A stretch of 64,000 nt of DNA from Microbacterium sp. 10M-3C3. Lineage in GTDB: Bacteria; Actinomycetota; Actinomycetes; Actinomycetales; Microbacteriaceae. The stretch is taken from assembly GCF_003931875.1 (NCBI RefSeq), contig NZ_CP034245.1:3162001-3226000 (forward strand), read 5' to 3'. Position 1 is the stretch's first letter. Each line of letters starts with the position of its first letter. The translations under genes and the position numbers were made by a program. The notes beneath the pieces were generated by a model. That model saw nothing but the letters and a program-made list of their open reading frames with translations, searched no databases and was not told the DNA's origin. Of this stretch, positions 17,378 through 25,590 are shown one piece after another.

Positions 17378-18364
17378 TTACTGCTGCTGCACGAGACGGT
17401 CGAAGTCGGGTGCCTTGTCGAGCACCGTGAACTCGACGGCCGTGTCGGCGAGCTTCTGCAGGTTGTCGACGTCGAGGTCCCACGTGAAGCTCGGCAGCGT
17501 GATGCCGGCGGCGGCCTCTGCGGGGATCTTCAGGTTCGTGGCGATCGCGTCGCGCACGGCCTGCTCGTTCTCGCTCGCCCACGTCAGCGCCTCCTCCATC
17601 GCGGCGGAGTAGTCGGCGACCAGCTGCGGGTCCTCGTCGAGCAGCTTCTGCGTCGTGATGTTGGTCAGCACCGACAGGCCCGGGATGGTCGCCTGGTAGG
17701 GCGAGACGACCTTCGTGCCGCCGCCGCCGACCACCATCGACATGAAGGGATCCGGCACCCACGCGGCGTCGATGCTGCCCGCCTCGAGCTGCGCGGGGGC
17801 GTCGGGGAAGGCGACCTCGACGAACTGGATGGTCGAGGGGTCGCCGCCGGCGTCATGCACCGCCTTCATGATCGTCACGTCGCCCGCAGCGCCCAGGCTG
17901 TTGACCGACACGCGCTTGCCTGCCAGGTCGGCGGGGCCCGTGATGCCGGAGTCGGCGAGCGCCACGACCGCGTTGACGTCGGGCCCGTCGGCGATGCTGT
18001 CGGCGTAGTCGCCGATCATCACGATGCCGAGGTTCTGCAGGTCGGCCCGGAACGGGCCGAAGGGCTGGCCGATCGCGAACTGGATGTCGCCGCTGAGGAG
18101 GGCGGGGATCGCCTGCGCGCCACCCTGCGCGGGAACGACCTCGATGTCGAGGTTGTGCTCGGCGAAGATGCCCGCGTCGATCGCGGCCCACAGGGCGCCG
18201 GTCTCGGCGATCGGCAGGGCGGCAACGCGCACGGCGCGCGTCTCGCCTCCGGCGTCGCCGCTGCCGGACGGCGCGGCAGAGGGCGAGGCGGCCGAGTCGC
18301 TGCATCCGCTGAGGGCGAGGGCGGCGACGGCCAGCACGATGAGCGGGGCGAGACTCTTCTTCAT
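17378..18364 (-). CDS. ABC transporter substrate-binding lipoprotein, NMT1/SsuA-like
   Basis: A 328-residue secreted lipoprotein. The signal peptide starts MKKSLAPLIVLAVAALALSGC with a clear lipobox LALSGC; the mature protein is anchored by that Cys. The body is a type II periplasmic-binding fold of the NMT1/SsuA/TauA kind: IAETGALWAAIDAGIFAEHNL near the start and a G-x-D-A motif (AGSIDAAWVPDPF). The ATG at 18362-18364 is chosen because it opens the signal peptide; the earlier in-frame start only adds 23 uncharacteristic residues. First gene of the uptake operon. Confidence 0.9.
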   Translation of the reverse strand: MKKSLAPLIVLAVAALALSGCSDSAASPSAAPSGSGDAGGETRAVRVAALPIAETGALWAAIDAGIFAEHNLDIEVVPAQGGAQAIPALLSGDIQFAIGQPFGPFRADLQNLGIVMIGDYADSIADGPDVNAVVALADSGITGPADLAGKRVSVNSLGAAGDVTIMKAVHDAGGDPSTIQFVEVAFPDAPAQLEAGSIDAAWVPDPFMSMVVGGGGTKVVSPYQATIPGLSVLTNITTQKLLDEDPQLVADYSAAMEEALTWASENEQAVRDAIATNLKIPAEAAAGITLPSFTWDLDVDNLQKLADTAVEFTVLDKAPDFDRLVQQQ

Positions 18365-18486
18365 CGGAGGGCCTTTCGTGACGGCGGACGAATCCTCCGG
18401 CAACGCCAGTGCCTGGGCGACGATGCGCATCACCTCACGGCGACACTGCCGGATTGGTCATCATGGTCGCCCGTAGAGTCGTCGAC

Positions 18487-18534
18487 TGTCAAGGTTTTCT
18501 CGACGGGCGTCAGATTTTCGATAAACGATTTTCG
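18487..18534. promoter_or_regulatory. Operon control region with repeated GATTTTCG
   Basis: GATTTTCG occurs at 18513-18520 and again at 18527-18534, 14 bp apart, in the AT-richest part of the 288-bp gap between the uptake operon and purU. TTGACA reads leftward at 18487-18492, just below the repeat, as a possible -35 box for the lipoprotein gene, but I find no good -10. The repeat could be a PaaX or MarR target. Confidence 0.3.
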
Positions 18535-18652
18535 GCGCCGTGCGCCTGCGTGAACGCGGGGCGGGGTGCATAGCTGCACACCCTGCGAGGCGGCGCGGTC
18601 GGCCCCCGTCACACGACGCGGGGCGATGCCGCACGCACGGCAGAATGAACGG

Positions 18653-19531
18653 ATGGCCTCTCCGTCCGCGCCCCTCGCCGATCACGCGTGCCTCATCGTC
18701 CACGGCACCGACCGCCCCGGCATCATCGCCGCCGTCTCGACCCTCATCGCGCGCAACGGCGGGAACATCGTCGCCCTGGACCAGTACTCCGACGACCCGC
18801 GCGGCGGCGCCTACTTCCAGCGCGTCGTGTTCCACCGCCCCGATCTCGCGGCGTCGATCCCCGCGATCGAGGAGGATCTCGCGCGCACGCTCGGGCAGGG
18901 CTTCGAGCTCGAGTGGACCCTCACCGACCAGTCGGTGCCCAAGCGCATGGCGATCCTCTCCTCGAAGCAGGACCACTGCCTCCTCGACCTGCTATGGCGG
19001 CACCGGCGCGGCGATCTGCCCGTGACGATCCCGATGGTCATCTCCAACCACACCACCTCGGCCGACGACGTCCGCTCGTTCGGCGTGCCGTTCTTCCACG
19101 TCCCCTCGGTCGCCGGCCCCGACAAGAGCGCGTCGGAGGAGAAGATCCTCGAGCTCCTCGTCGGCAACGTCGACGTCGTGGTGCTCGCGCGGTACATGCA
19201 GATCCTCTCCCCCGCGTTCCTCGAGCGCCTGGGCGTGCCGGTCATCAACATCCATCATTCGTTCCTGCCGGCCTTCATCGGCGCCGACCCGTACAAGAAG
19301 GCGAAGGACCGGGGCGTCAAGTTGATCGGCGCGACCTCGCACTACGTGACCGGCGACCTGGACGAGGGCCCGATCATCGAGCAGGACACCGTGCGGGTGA
19401 CCCACGCCGATTCCGCCGCCGAGCTCGCCCGCCGCGGCGCCGACGTCGAGCGCCAGGTGCTCTCGCGCGCCGTGCTCTGGCACGCGCAGGACCGCGTCAT
19501 CCGCCACGGCAACCACACGATCGTCTTCTGA
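18653..19531 (+). CDS. purU: Formyltetrahydrofolate deformylase
   Basis: A 292-residue enzyme that hydrolyses 10-formyl-THF to THF and formate, balancing one-carbon units. An N-terminal ACT domain (HACLIVHGTDRPGIIAAVS) precedes a formyltransferase-like domain with the triad region MVISNHTTS, INIHHSFLPAF and LDEGPIIEQD. Length matches the family. The ATG at 18653 has no Shine-Dalgarno sequence but CAGAAT lies 6 bp before it, a -10-like placement. A long palindrome (19550-19622) follows the stop. Confidence 0.93.
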   Translation: MASPSAPLADHACLIVHGTDRPGIIAAVSTLIARNGGNIVALDQYSDDPRGGAYFQRVVFHRPDLAASIPAIEEDLARTLGQGFELEWTLTDQSVPKRMAILSSKQDHCLLDLLWRHRRGDLPVTIPMVISNHTTSADDVRSFGVPFFHVPSVAGPDKSASEEKILELLVGNVDVVVLARYMQILSPAFLERLGVPVINIHHSFLPAFIGADPYKKAKDRGVKLIGATSHYVTGDLDEGPIIEQDTVRVTHADSAAELARRGADVERQVLSRAVLWHAQDRVIRHGNHTIVF

Positions 19532-19549
19532 CGCCGGGCCCGGGCGCTG

Positions 19550-19622
19550 CTCGGGAGGAGATCCCGCTTCGGGAGGGCGAATTCGCGCGATTCGACCTCC
19601 GCACGCCGGATCTCCTCCCGAG
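19550..19622. repeat. Nested palindrome, family 1 copy A
   Basis: The outer arms CTCGGGAGGAGATCC (19550-19564) and its exact complement (19608-19622) match over 15 bp. An inner stem GGAGG-x-CGAAT/ATTCG-x-CCTCC sits inside. The element lies 18 bp after purU. Copy B at 20471 shares most of the sequence. Confidence 0.85.
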
Positions 19623-19676
19623 GCGTCGGCCGGGGCGGACGCGCCCGGGTGGAGGGGCGTGCGCGAGAATCGAGCA

Positions 19677-20459
19677 ATGCTGAGCGAGGGCGAGCGCGCC
19701 GAGCACCGGGCCCTGAGCGAGCGCGCGTACGGCCGCGGCGTCGACCGCCCGTTGTCGGCCGAGGAGGCGGACCGACTCCGCGAGCTCGAGGACCGGCGGG
19801 CGGCCGCACGGCGGCCGGGAGCCGCCCCGCCCCCCGCACCGGCCGCGGCGCACCCCGCCCCGGCCGCCGACTCCACGGACGCACGCGAGCGGGAGGCGGC
19901 GCCCTCCGCGCTGCCCGGGCGCGGGTCGGATGCGGCGACCGCCGCCGAGGCGGAGCATCCGCCGTCGCCCGACCCCGCCGCGTCGGCCGCCGCATCGGCG
20001 GCGAAGCCCCGCACGGCGCGGCGGTGGCTGCTGCCCGTCGTCGCCGCGGTGTGCCTCGCGGTAGGCGGAGCGGCGGGATGGGCCGTCGGACACGAGCCGC
20101 CGCCGGAGTCTGGCGCGAGCGGACCGCCCGAGCTCGCCCGGCCGGCGACCGACGAAGACGCCATGAACGCGTCGGGACTGCTCATCGACCCCGGCTCCAC
20201 CCGCTTCGTCGCCCGGATAGACGGCGTCGACGTCTTCCTCGCGCGCGCCGTCGACCCCGGCGCATCCGTGTGCCTCGTCACGGTGTCGCCCGCGACGGGC
20301 CCGAGCGCCGGCTGCGGCGAATGGTCACCGACCACGGGCGGCATCTCGGTCGGCCTCAGCGACGACGTGACCGTCGCGATCGGCCCGGTCGCCCCCGGCC
20401 GCGCCCCCGGCTCGGCCTTCGCCCTCTCCGAGACGGTCTACGCCATCCGCTCCGAGTGA
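19677..20459 (+). CDS. Single-pass membrane protein of unknown function
   Basis: 260 residues, no recognised family. The N-terminus (MLSEGERAEHRALSERAYGR) is charged and helical and includes SAEEADRLRELEDRR. A 60-residue Ala/Pro-rich linker follows, then one transmembrane helix (LLPVVAAVCLAVGGAAGWAVG), then an outside domain of about 110 residues rich in beta-type sequence with two Cys (SVCLVTV and SAGCGEW) that could form a disulfide. The ATG at 19677 follows GAGAAT by 6 bp; an in-frame GTG 18 bp upstream is possible. It is enclosed by the two copies of the family-1 palindrome. Confidence 0.7.
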   Translation: MLSEGERAEHRALSERAYGRGVDRPLSAEEADRLRELEDRRAAARRPGAAPPPAPAAAHPAPAADSTDAREREAAPSALPGRGSDAATAAEAEHPPSPDPAASAAASAAKPRTARRWLLPVVAAVCLAVGGAAGWAVGHEPPPESGASGPPELARPATDEDAMNASGLLIDPGSTRFVARIDGVDVFLARAVDPGASVCLVTVSPATGPSAGCGEWSPTTGGISVGLSDDVTVAIGPVAPGRAPGSAFALSETVYAIRSE

Positions 20460-20470
20460 GCCGCGGCGGC

Positions 20471-20552
20471 GCGCTCGGGGAGGGGATCCGGGCACGGGAG
20501 GGCCGAATCGCCCAATCCGCCCTCCGCAGGGCGAATCTCCTCCCGAGGCGCT
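20471..20552. repeat. Nested palindrome, family 1 copy B
   Basis: GCGCTCGGGGAGGGGATCCG on the left and a right arm CGAATCTCCTCCCGAGGCGC form an imperfect stem, with an inner GGGAGGGC/GCCCTCC stem. It sits between two convergent genes, 11 bp from one stop and 19 bp from the other. No T-run follows. Confidence 0.8.
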
Positions 20553-20570
20553 CCCGCATGGGGGCGCGGC

Positions 20571-21095
20571 TCAGGAGCCTGGGAAGGCGCCGAGGTCGGT
20601 GACGGTCGCGGATGCGGCGTCCCACCGCCGCAGCGACGCCGCGGCGCCGGCGAGCTCGCCGCCCACGACGGCGAGCGCGCGCTCGAGGTCGGCGACGCGC
20701 AGGCGCCGCGCGAGCGTGACGTGCGGCGTCCACGCGCCCGGCGCGGTGTGGGGGCGATCGTCGCCCCGCCCCGCGGCGGCGTGGACGGCGCCGTGGAGCG
20801 CGAGGAGCTCGGGCGAGGGGACGACCGAGCGCGCGAGCACGCGCCACTCCCCCGCACCGAACAGGATCGGCGCGCCGAGCACGAGCGGCACGGGGCGGCG
20901 CAGCAGCGGCGCAGCGTCGAAAGCCGCGAGCGCATCGCGCACGAGGAGCGTCACGTGCGGGCGGTTGCTCGCACCGGTGTGCGCGCCGGCACTCGAGAGC
21001 CCGGCCGCGGCGAGCGCGTCCCATTCGGCGCGGACGGCGGCCTCGAGCGCCGCATCCGGCACGATCTCGACGCTGACGATCGGCGCGCCGGTCAG
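20571..21095 (-). CDS. 2H phosphoesterase, 2'-5' RNA ligase-like
   Basis: About 174 residues with two H-x-T motifs, NRPHVTLLV and TPHVTLARR, which form the catalytic pair of 2H phosphoesterases (cyclic phosphodiesterase / RNA ligase-like). The frame needs its first strand (APIVSVEIVPD), but no ATG or GTG precedes that strand closely. A CTG at 21093-21095 overlaps the upstream stop as CTGA, in the same geometry as ATGA/GTGA couplings elsewhere in the window, so CTG initiation is my first choice. The GTG at 21060-21062 is the alternative and would delete most of strand 1. RNA substrate unknown. Confidence 0.7.
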   Translation of the reverse strand: MTGAPIVSVEIVPDAALEAAVRAEWDALAAAGLSSAGAHTGASNRPHVTLLVRDALAAFDAAPLLRRPVPLVLGAPILFGAGEWRVLARSVVPSPELLALHGAVHAAAGRGDDRPHTAPGAWTPHVTLARRLRVADLERALAVVGGELAGAAASLRRWDAASATVTDLGAFPGS

Positions 21096-22033
21096 AAGAC
21101 GTACTCCATGAGCTCGAGACCGAGCACGCGGAACGCGTCGTGCGCGCGCAGCCGGTGCGCGATCGAGAGGTCGTCGAAGCACACGATCAGCGCGTACGAC
21201 ACGCCCGCGCGAGGTCCGGCCAGCACGCCGGCCTCGGCTCGGACGCCGTCGTCGCGACCGGTCTTGTTGACGAACAGCAGACCGTGGTCGTCGTTCTCGT
21301 GCGCGAACGGGTCGAGTCCGGTCGCCGAGGCGACGAGGCTCAGATCGGTGTTCAGGCTCAGCCATTCCGACACCTGCGCGCTCACACGCGGGTCGACGAT
21401 GCGCGAGTTCACGAGGCCCGCGAACAGCGACGCGAGCTCGCGCGCCGACGACAGCGCCACCCGCGGTGCGTCGTCGGGTCCGCGCCGGTCGCGGAACCGG
21501 TCGAGCAGCGCCGAACGACCGAGGCCCAGCGCCTCGAGACGCGTGCGCACCGCCGGCAGGCCGACGCGCTCGAGCAGGGCGTTGGCGGCGAGCGCGTCGC
21601 CGACGGATGCGGCGAGCACCGCGACGTCGATGAGGGGCAGCGCGGGCGCCTTGAGGTGCTGCCACACCCCCGCCACCGCGACGGGGTCGAGCGCGGAGCG
21701 GTCGACGATGTCGAGCGGGTTCAGGCGGCCGTCCTCGAACGCCGCGGCGACCTCGACGAGCAGCGGCACGACGCCCAGGCCGCCGACCGGAAGCGTGTCG
21801 TTGTCGTCGCCCGCGAGCACGGTCGTGCCGCGGTCGAGGTCGTCGATGCGCACCGCGACCCGGGCGCCGGATGCGGCGAGGTCGTCGAGCGCCCGCAGCG
21901 TCGACGTGAACGACCGCCGCCCCGCGCCCGTGCGCCGCGCGGGGCGGCGCCCGCCCTCGCGCCCTGACGCGCGCAGCGTCGGCTCCCCCGCTCGCAGCGG
22001 TGTGTCTCGAGGCGATTCGGGGACCGTTCCCAC
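21092..22033 (-). CDS. Class A beta-lactamase-like protein lacking catalytic residues
   Basis: A 313-residue protein with the serine beta-lactamase fold. The position of the SxxK motif reads GGLG (84-87, in LPVGGLGVVPLLVEV), the SDN position reads GDA (145-147, in ASVGDALAANALLERVG), and only the third motif survives as NKTGR (KTG 257-259). It should not acylate beta-lactams; a binding or structural role, or ligand sensing, is more likely. No signal peptide is visible: the N-terminus is Arg-rich and polar. Start GTG is chosen for a GAGGAG site 7 bp upstream. Coupled to the 2H phosphoesterase gene. Confidence 0.8.
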   Translation of the reverse strand: MGTVPESPRDTPLRAGEPTLRASGREGGRRPARRTGAGRRSFTSTLRALDDLAASGARVAVRIDDLDRGTTVLAGDDNDTLPVGGLGVVPLLVEVAAAFEDGRLNPLDIVDRSALDPVAVAGVWQHLKAPALPLIDVAVLAASVGDALAANALLERVGLPAVRTRLEALGLGRSALLDRFRDRRGPDDAPRVALSSARELASLFAGLVNSRIVDPRVSAQVSEWLSLNTDLSLVASATGLDPFAHENDDHGLLFVNKTGRDDGVRAEAGVLAGPRAGVSYALIVCFDDLSIAHRLRAHDAFRVLGLELMEYVF

Positions 22034-22095
22034 CGCAGTGCTCCTCGTTCGATCCGGGATGAGCAGTTCAGCAGATCTGGGTGAATGGCAGGCGA

Positions 22096-24060
22096 CTACC
22101 AGATGGTCACACGCTTGTCGGGATCGAGCCACAGCCCATCGGTCGGCGTCACGTCGAAGGCGTCGTAGAAGGCGTCGACGTTGCGCACGATCTGGTTGCA
22201 GCGGAACTCGTTCGGCGAGTGCGGGTCGATCGTGAGCAGTCGGATCGCCTCGGCCTCGCGCGACTTCTGCTGCCAGATCTGCCCCCAGCTCAACAGCAGC
22301 CGCTGGAGACCCGTGAACCCGTCGATGACGGGCTCGTCGGCGCCCTGGAGCGACAGGCGGTATGCCGTGATCGCGATGCCGAGGCCGCCGAGGTCGCCGA
22401 TGTTCTCGCCGATCGTCAGCGCGCCGTTGACGTGGTGCTCGTCGGCCAGCCCCTGCGGCACGAGCGCGTCGTACTGCGCGATGAGGGCCGCGGTCCGCTC
22501 CTCGAACGCTGCGCGGTCGGCCTCGGTCCACCAGTCCCGCAGCGACCCGTCGCCGTCGAAGCGGCTGCCCTGGTCGTCGAAGCCGTGACCGATCTCGTGC
22601 CCGATGACCGCGCCGATGCCGCCGTAGTTGGCCGCCGCATCCCGCTCGACGTCGAAGAACGGGTACTGCAGGATCGCGGCGGGGAACACGATCTCGTTCA
22701 TGAGCGGGTTGTAGTACGCGTTGACCGTCTGCGGCGTCATGTACCACTCGTCGCGGTCGATCGGCTGGCCGACCTTCGCGAGCTGGCGGTCGTGCTCCCA
22801 CACGTGCGCGCGCCGCACGTTGCCGACGAGGTCGCCCGCGTCGATCTCGAGGGTGGAGTAGTCCTTCCACCGCACCGGGTAGCCGATCTTCGGCGTGAAG
22901 GCGTCGAGCTTCGCGAGCGCGCGCTCACGCGTCTGCGGGCTCATCCACTCGAGCTCCCGGATGCTGCGCCGGTAGGCCTCGACGAGGTTCGCGACGAGCT
23001 CGTCCATCGCCTCCTTCGCCGCGGGCGGGAAGTGGCGCTCGACGTAGACGCGGCCGACGGCCTCGCCCATGGCCGCCTCGACGAGGCCGACGGCGCGCTT
23101 CCAGCGCTCGCGGTTGACCGGGACCCCCGTCAGCTGGGTGCCGTAGAACGCGAAGTTCTCGGCGACGAAGTCGTCGGACAGGAAGGCCGCCGCGGCGTGC
23201 ACGATCTTGAAGCGCAGCCACGCCTTCCAGTCCTCGAGCCGCTCCTCCACGAGCAGCGTGCCGAAGGACTCGAGGAAGCTCGGCTGGTACACGACGACCT
23301 CGGCGAACGCGTCGGGGTGCCCGGGGGCGATGCCCTCGCGCCACGGCGCCAGGTCGATGCCGGCGAGCGAGAGCGCCTGCTCCCACGTCCGCAGGTTGTA
23401 CGTCTTCACCGCGTCGCGGCTGTCTTCGCGCGACCAGTGGTGGGTCGCGAGCTCCGTCTCGAGCGCGAAGACGCGATCGGCGGCGGCCGCCGCATCCGCG
23501 ACGCCCGCGAGGCCGAGGATGCGCTCGATGTGCGCGCGGTACGCCGTGCGGGTCTCGTCGAAGTTCTCGAGCCGGTAGTAGCTCTCGTCGGGCATCGAGA
23601 TGCCGCCCTGGTAGAACACCGGGATGTAGCGCTCGGGGTTGCCCGGGTCGGGCTCGACGAACAGGGCGATGAGACCGCTGATGCCGTCGCGCTCGAGCTC
23701 GCCGATCGTGCGCAGAAGGCTCGGGATGGAGTCGACCCGATCGGCGGCCGCCAGCTGGTCGGCGAGCGGGCTCACGCCGACCTCCTCGATGCGCGCGGTG
23801 TCCATGAAGCTCGTGTACAGGTCGCCGATCTTGCGCGTCTCGGTGCCGGGCTCGGCGCCCTGGGCCTCCTCGATGATGGCGCGCACGTCCTTCTCCGCCT
23901 GCTCGGCGATGAGGTGGAACGAGCCCCAGCGGGCCTTGTCGTCGGGGATCTCGGTGCGCTCGAGCCAGCGGCCGTTGACGTGTCGGAAGAGGTCGTCCTG
24001 CGGGCGGATCTCGTCGCTGAGCTCCTCCAGCTGAAGACCCGAACGGGGGGTGTCGGTCAT
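22096..24060 (-). CDS. M13-family zinc metallopeptidase (PepO/neprilysin-like)
   Basis: A 654-residue endopeptidase. The zinc site HExxH is H488-E489-x-x-H492 in VIGHEIGHGFDD, the third ligand E552 and the supporting D556 lie in GENIGDLGG, and the substrate-binding NAYYNP is at 447-452. The C-terminus ends RVTIW, close to the CxxW/VW end of M13 enzymes. No signal peptide or transmembrane anchor is seen, so it is probably cytosolic, as in bacterial PepO, degrading peptides. Minus-strand TATCCT stands 6 bp before the ATG, suggesting a leaderless message. Confidence 0.93.
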   Translation of the reverse strand: MTDTPRSGLQLEELSDEIRPQDDLFRHVNGRWLERTEIPDDKARWGSFHLIAEQAEKDVRAIIEEAQGAEPGTETRKIGDLYTSFMDTARIEEVGVSPLADQLAAADRVDSIPSLLRTIGELERDGISGLIALFVEPDPGNPERYIPVFYQGGISMPDESYYRLENFDETRTAYRAHIERILGLAGVADAAAAADRVFALETELATHHWSREDSRDAVKTYNLRTWEQALSLAGIDLAPWREGIAPGHPDAFAEVVVYQPSFLESFGTLLVEERLEDWKAWLRFKIVHAAAAFLSDDFVAENFAFYGTQLTGVPVNRERWKRAVGLVEAAMGEAVGRVYVERHFPPAAKEAMDELVANLVEAYRRSIRELEWMSPQTRERALAKLDAFTPKIGYPVRWKDYSTLEIDAGDLVGNVRRAHVWEHDRQLAKVGQPIDRDEWYMTPQTVNAYYNPLMNEIVFPAAILQYPFFDVERDAAANYGGIGAVIGHEIGHGFDDQGSRFDGDGSLRDWWTEADRAAFEERTAALIAQYDALVPQGLADEHHVNGALTIGENIGDLGGLGIAITAYRLSLQGADEPVIDGFTGLQRLLLSWGQIWQQKSREAEAIRLLTIDPHSPNEFRCNQIVRNVDAFYDAFDVTPTDGLWLDPDKRVTIW

Positions 24061-24066
24061 CCGTCC

Positions 24067-24072
24067 AGGATA
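24067..24072 (-). promoter_or_regulatory. -10 box TATCCT of the M13 peptidase gene
   Basis: Six bp from the ATG with no ribosome-binding site between. Confidence 0.5.
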
Positions 24073-24241
24073 GGCCGCCGAATCTCCGCGCCGGCCGAGA
24101 GCCCGGCCGCGTCGTCGGCACGCGGGTGCTCGTGTGGCGCTTGGCGCCGCATCCGCGAGTTGCGGGAATCGGCTCCCTCAGCCGCCGATTCACGCACCAC
24201 GGGCGGCGGATGCGCCGGAGGACCGGGTCGGCGGCGCGCCC

Positions 24242-24247
24242 TAGGCT
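24242..24247 (+). promoter_or_regulatory. -10 box TAGGCT of the MATE gene
   Basis: Seven bp before GTG 24255; sets the start well inside a longer open frame. Confidence 0.5.
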
Positions 24248-24254
24248 CGGACGG

Positions 24255-25580
24255 GTGACCACCCGGCGCGACACGCTCAACCGCGACATCCTGCGCCTGG
24301 CCGTGCCGGCGCTGGGCGCCCTCATCGCCGAACCGCTGTTCCTCCTCGTCGACTCCGCGATGATCGGCCACCTCGGCGTCGCGCCGCTCGCCGGCCTCGG
24401 GATCGCCTCCGCGGTGCTGCAGACGATCGTCGGCCTCATGGTCTTCCTCGCGTACTCGACCACGCCGGCCGTCGCGCGGCGCTTCGGAGCCGGCGAACCC
24501 GGCCGCGCCGTGTCGGTCGGGATCGACGGCATGTGGCTCGCCCTCGCGATCGGCGCGGCGCTCGCCCTCGCCGGGTCGCTCACGACGCCGTGGCTCGTCG
24601 GCCTGTTCGGCGCGGAGCCCGCCGTCGCCGCGCAGGCGGTCACGTATCTCGGCATCTCGATGTGGGGGCTGCCGGCGATGCTCATCGTGTTCGCCGCGAC
24701 CGGGCTCCTGCGCGGGATGCAGGACACGGTGACGCCGCTGTGGATCGCCGGGGCCGGTTTCGGGGCGAACGCGGTGCTCAACTTCCTCCTCATCTACGGG
24801 TTCGGCTGGGGGATCGCCGGATCCGCGTTCGGCACGGTGCTCGCGCAGTGGGCGATGGTGGGCGCCTACGTGCTCGTCGTGGGCAGGCTCGCGCGCCGGC
24901 ACGCGGCCTCCGTCCGCCCGCAGCGCGACGGCGTGCGGGGATCGGCCCGCTCGGGCGGCTGGATGTTCCTGCGCACCGTGAGCCTGCGCGCGGCGCTCCT
25001 CGCGACGGTCGCCGTCGCGACCGGCCTCGGTCCGGACGAGCTCGCCGGGTGGCAGGTCGTGTTCACGATCTTCTCGGCGGCCGCGTTCGCGCTCGACGCC
25101 CTGGCGATCGCCGCGCAGGCCCTCGTCGGCAAGGGCCTCGGCGCCGGCGACGAACGCGAGGTGCAGCGGGTGCTTCGCCGCACGACCGCGTGGGGGGTGT
25201 GGTTCGGCGTGCTCGTGGGCGGCGTCATCGCCGCCGCATCCGGGGTCATCGGCATCGTCTTCACGGGCGACGCCGCGCTCGCCGCGCTCATCCAGCCGGC
25301 ACTCCTCGTGCTCGCGGTCGCCCAGCCGGTCTCGGCCGTCGTGTTCGTGCTCGACGGCGTGCTGATCGGCGCCGGCGACGCGCGCTACCTCGCGATCGCC
25401 GGCGGGCTGAACCTGCTCGTGTACGCCCCCGCGCTCGCGCTCGTCATCGCGTTCGCCGGCTCCGGCGCGGTGAGGCTCGTGTGGCTGGGCGCCGCGTTCT
25501 TCGGCGCCTACATGCTCGCGCGGCTCGTCACGCTCGGCTGGCGCGTGCGGGGCCGCACATGGATGGCGATCGCGGTCTGA
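24255..25580 (+). CDS. MATE-family multidrug efflux transporter
   Basis: A 441-residue, twelve-helix antiporter of the DinF-like MATE branch, moving cationic or other small molecules out with Na+ or H+. LRLAVPALGALIAEPLFLLVD opens TM1, the VDSAMIGHLGVAPLAGLGIAS stretch is the MATE signature, and the two six-helix halves show internal similarity. The GTG at 24255 follows a TAGGCT box; the upstream 43 codons are shadow. It ends 10 bp from the convergent RNA methyltransferase gene. Confidence 0.92.
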   Translation: MTTRRDTLNRDILRLAVPALGALIAEPLFLLVDSAMIGHLGVAPLAGLGIASAVLQTIVGLMVFLAYSTTPAVARRFGAGEPGRAVSVGIDGMWLALAIGAALALAGSLTTPWLVGLFGAEPAVAAQAVTYLGISMWGLPAMLIVFAATGLLRGMQDTVTPLWIAGAGFGANAVLNFLLIYGFGWGIAGSAFGTVLAQWAMVGAYVLVVGRLARRHAASVRPQRDGVRGSARSGGWMFLRTVSLRAALLATVAVATGLGPDELAGWQVVFTIFSAAAFALDALAIAAQALVGKGLGAGDEREVQRVLRRTTAWGVWFGVLVGGVIAAASGVIGIVFTGDAALAALIQPALLVLAVAQPVSAVVFVLDGVLIGAGDARYLAIAGGLNLLVYAPALALVIAFAGSGAVRLVWLGAAFFGAYMLARLVTLGWRVRGRTWMAIAV

Positions 25581-25590
25581 CGAACCGCCC

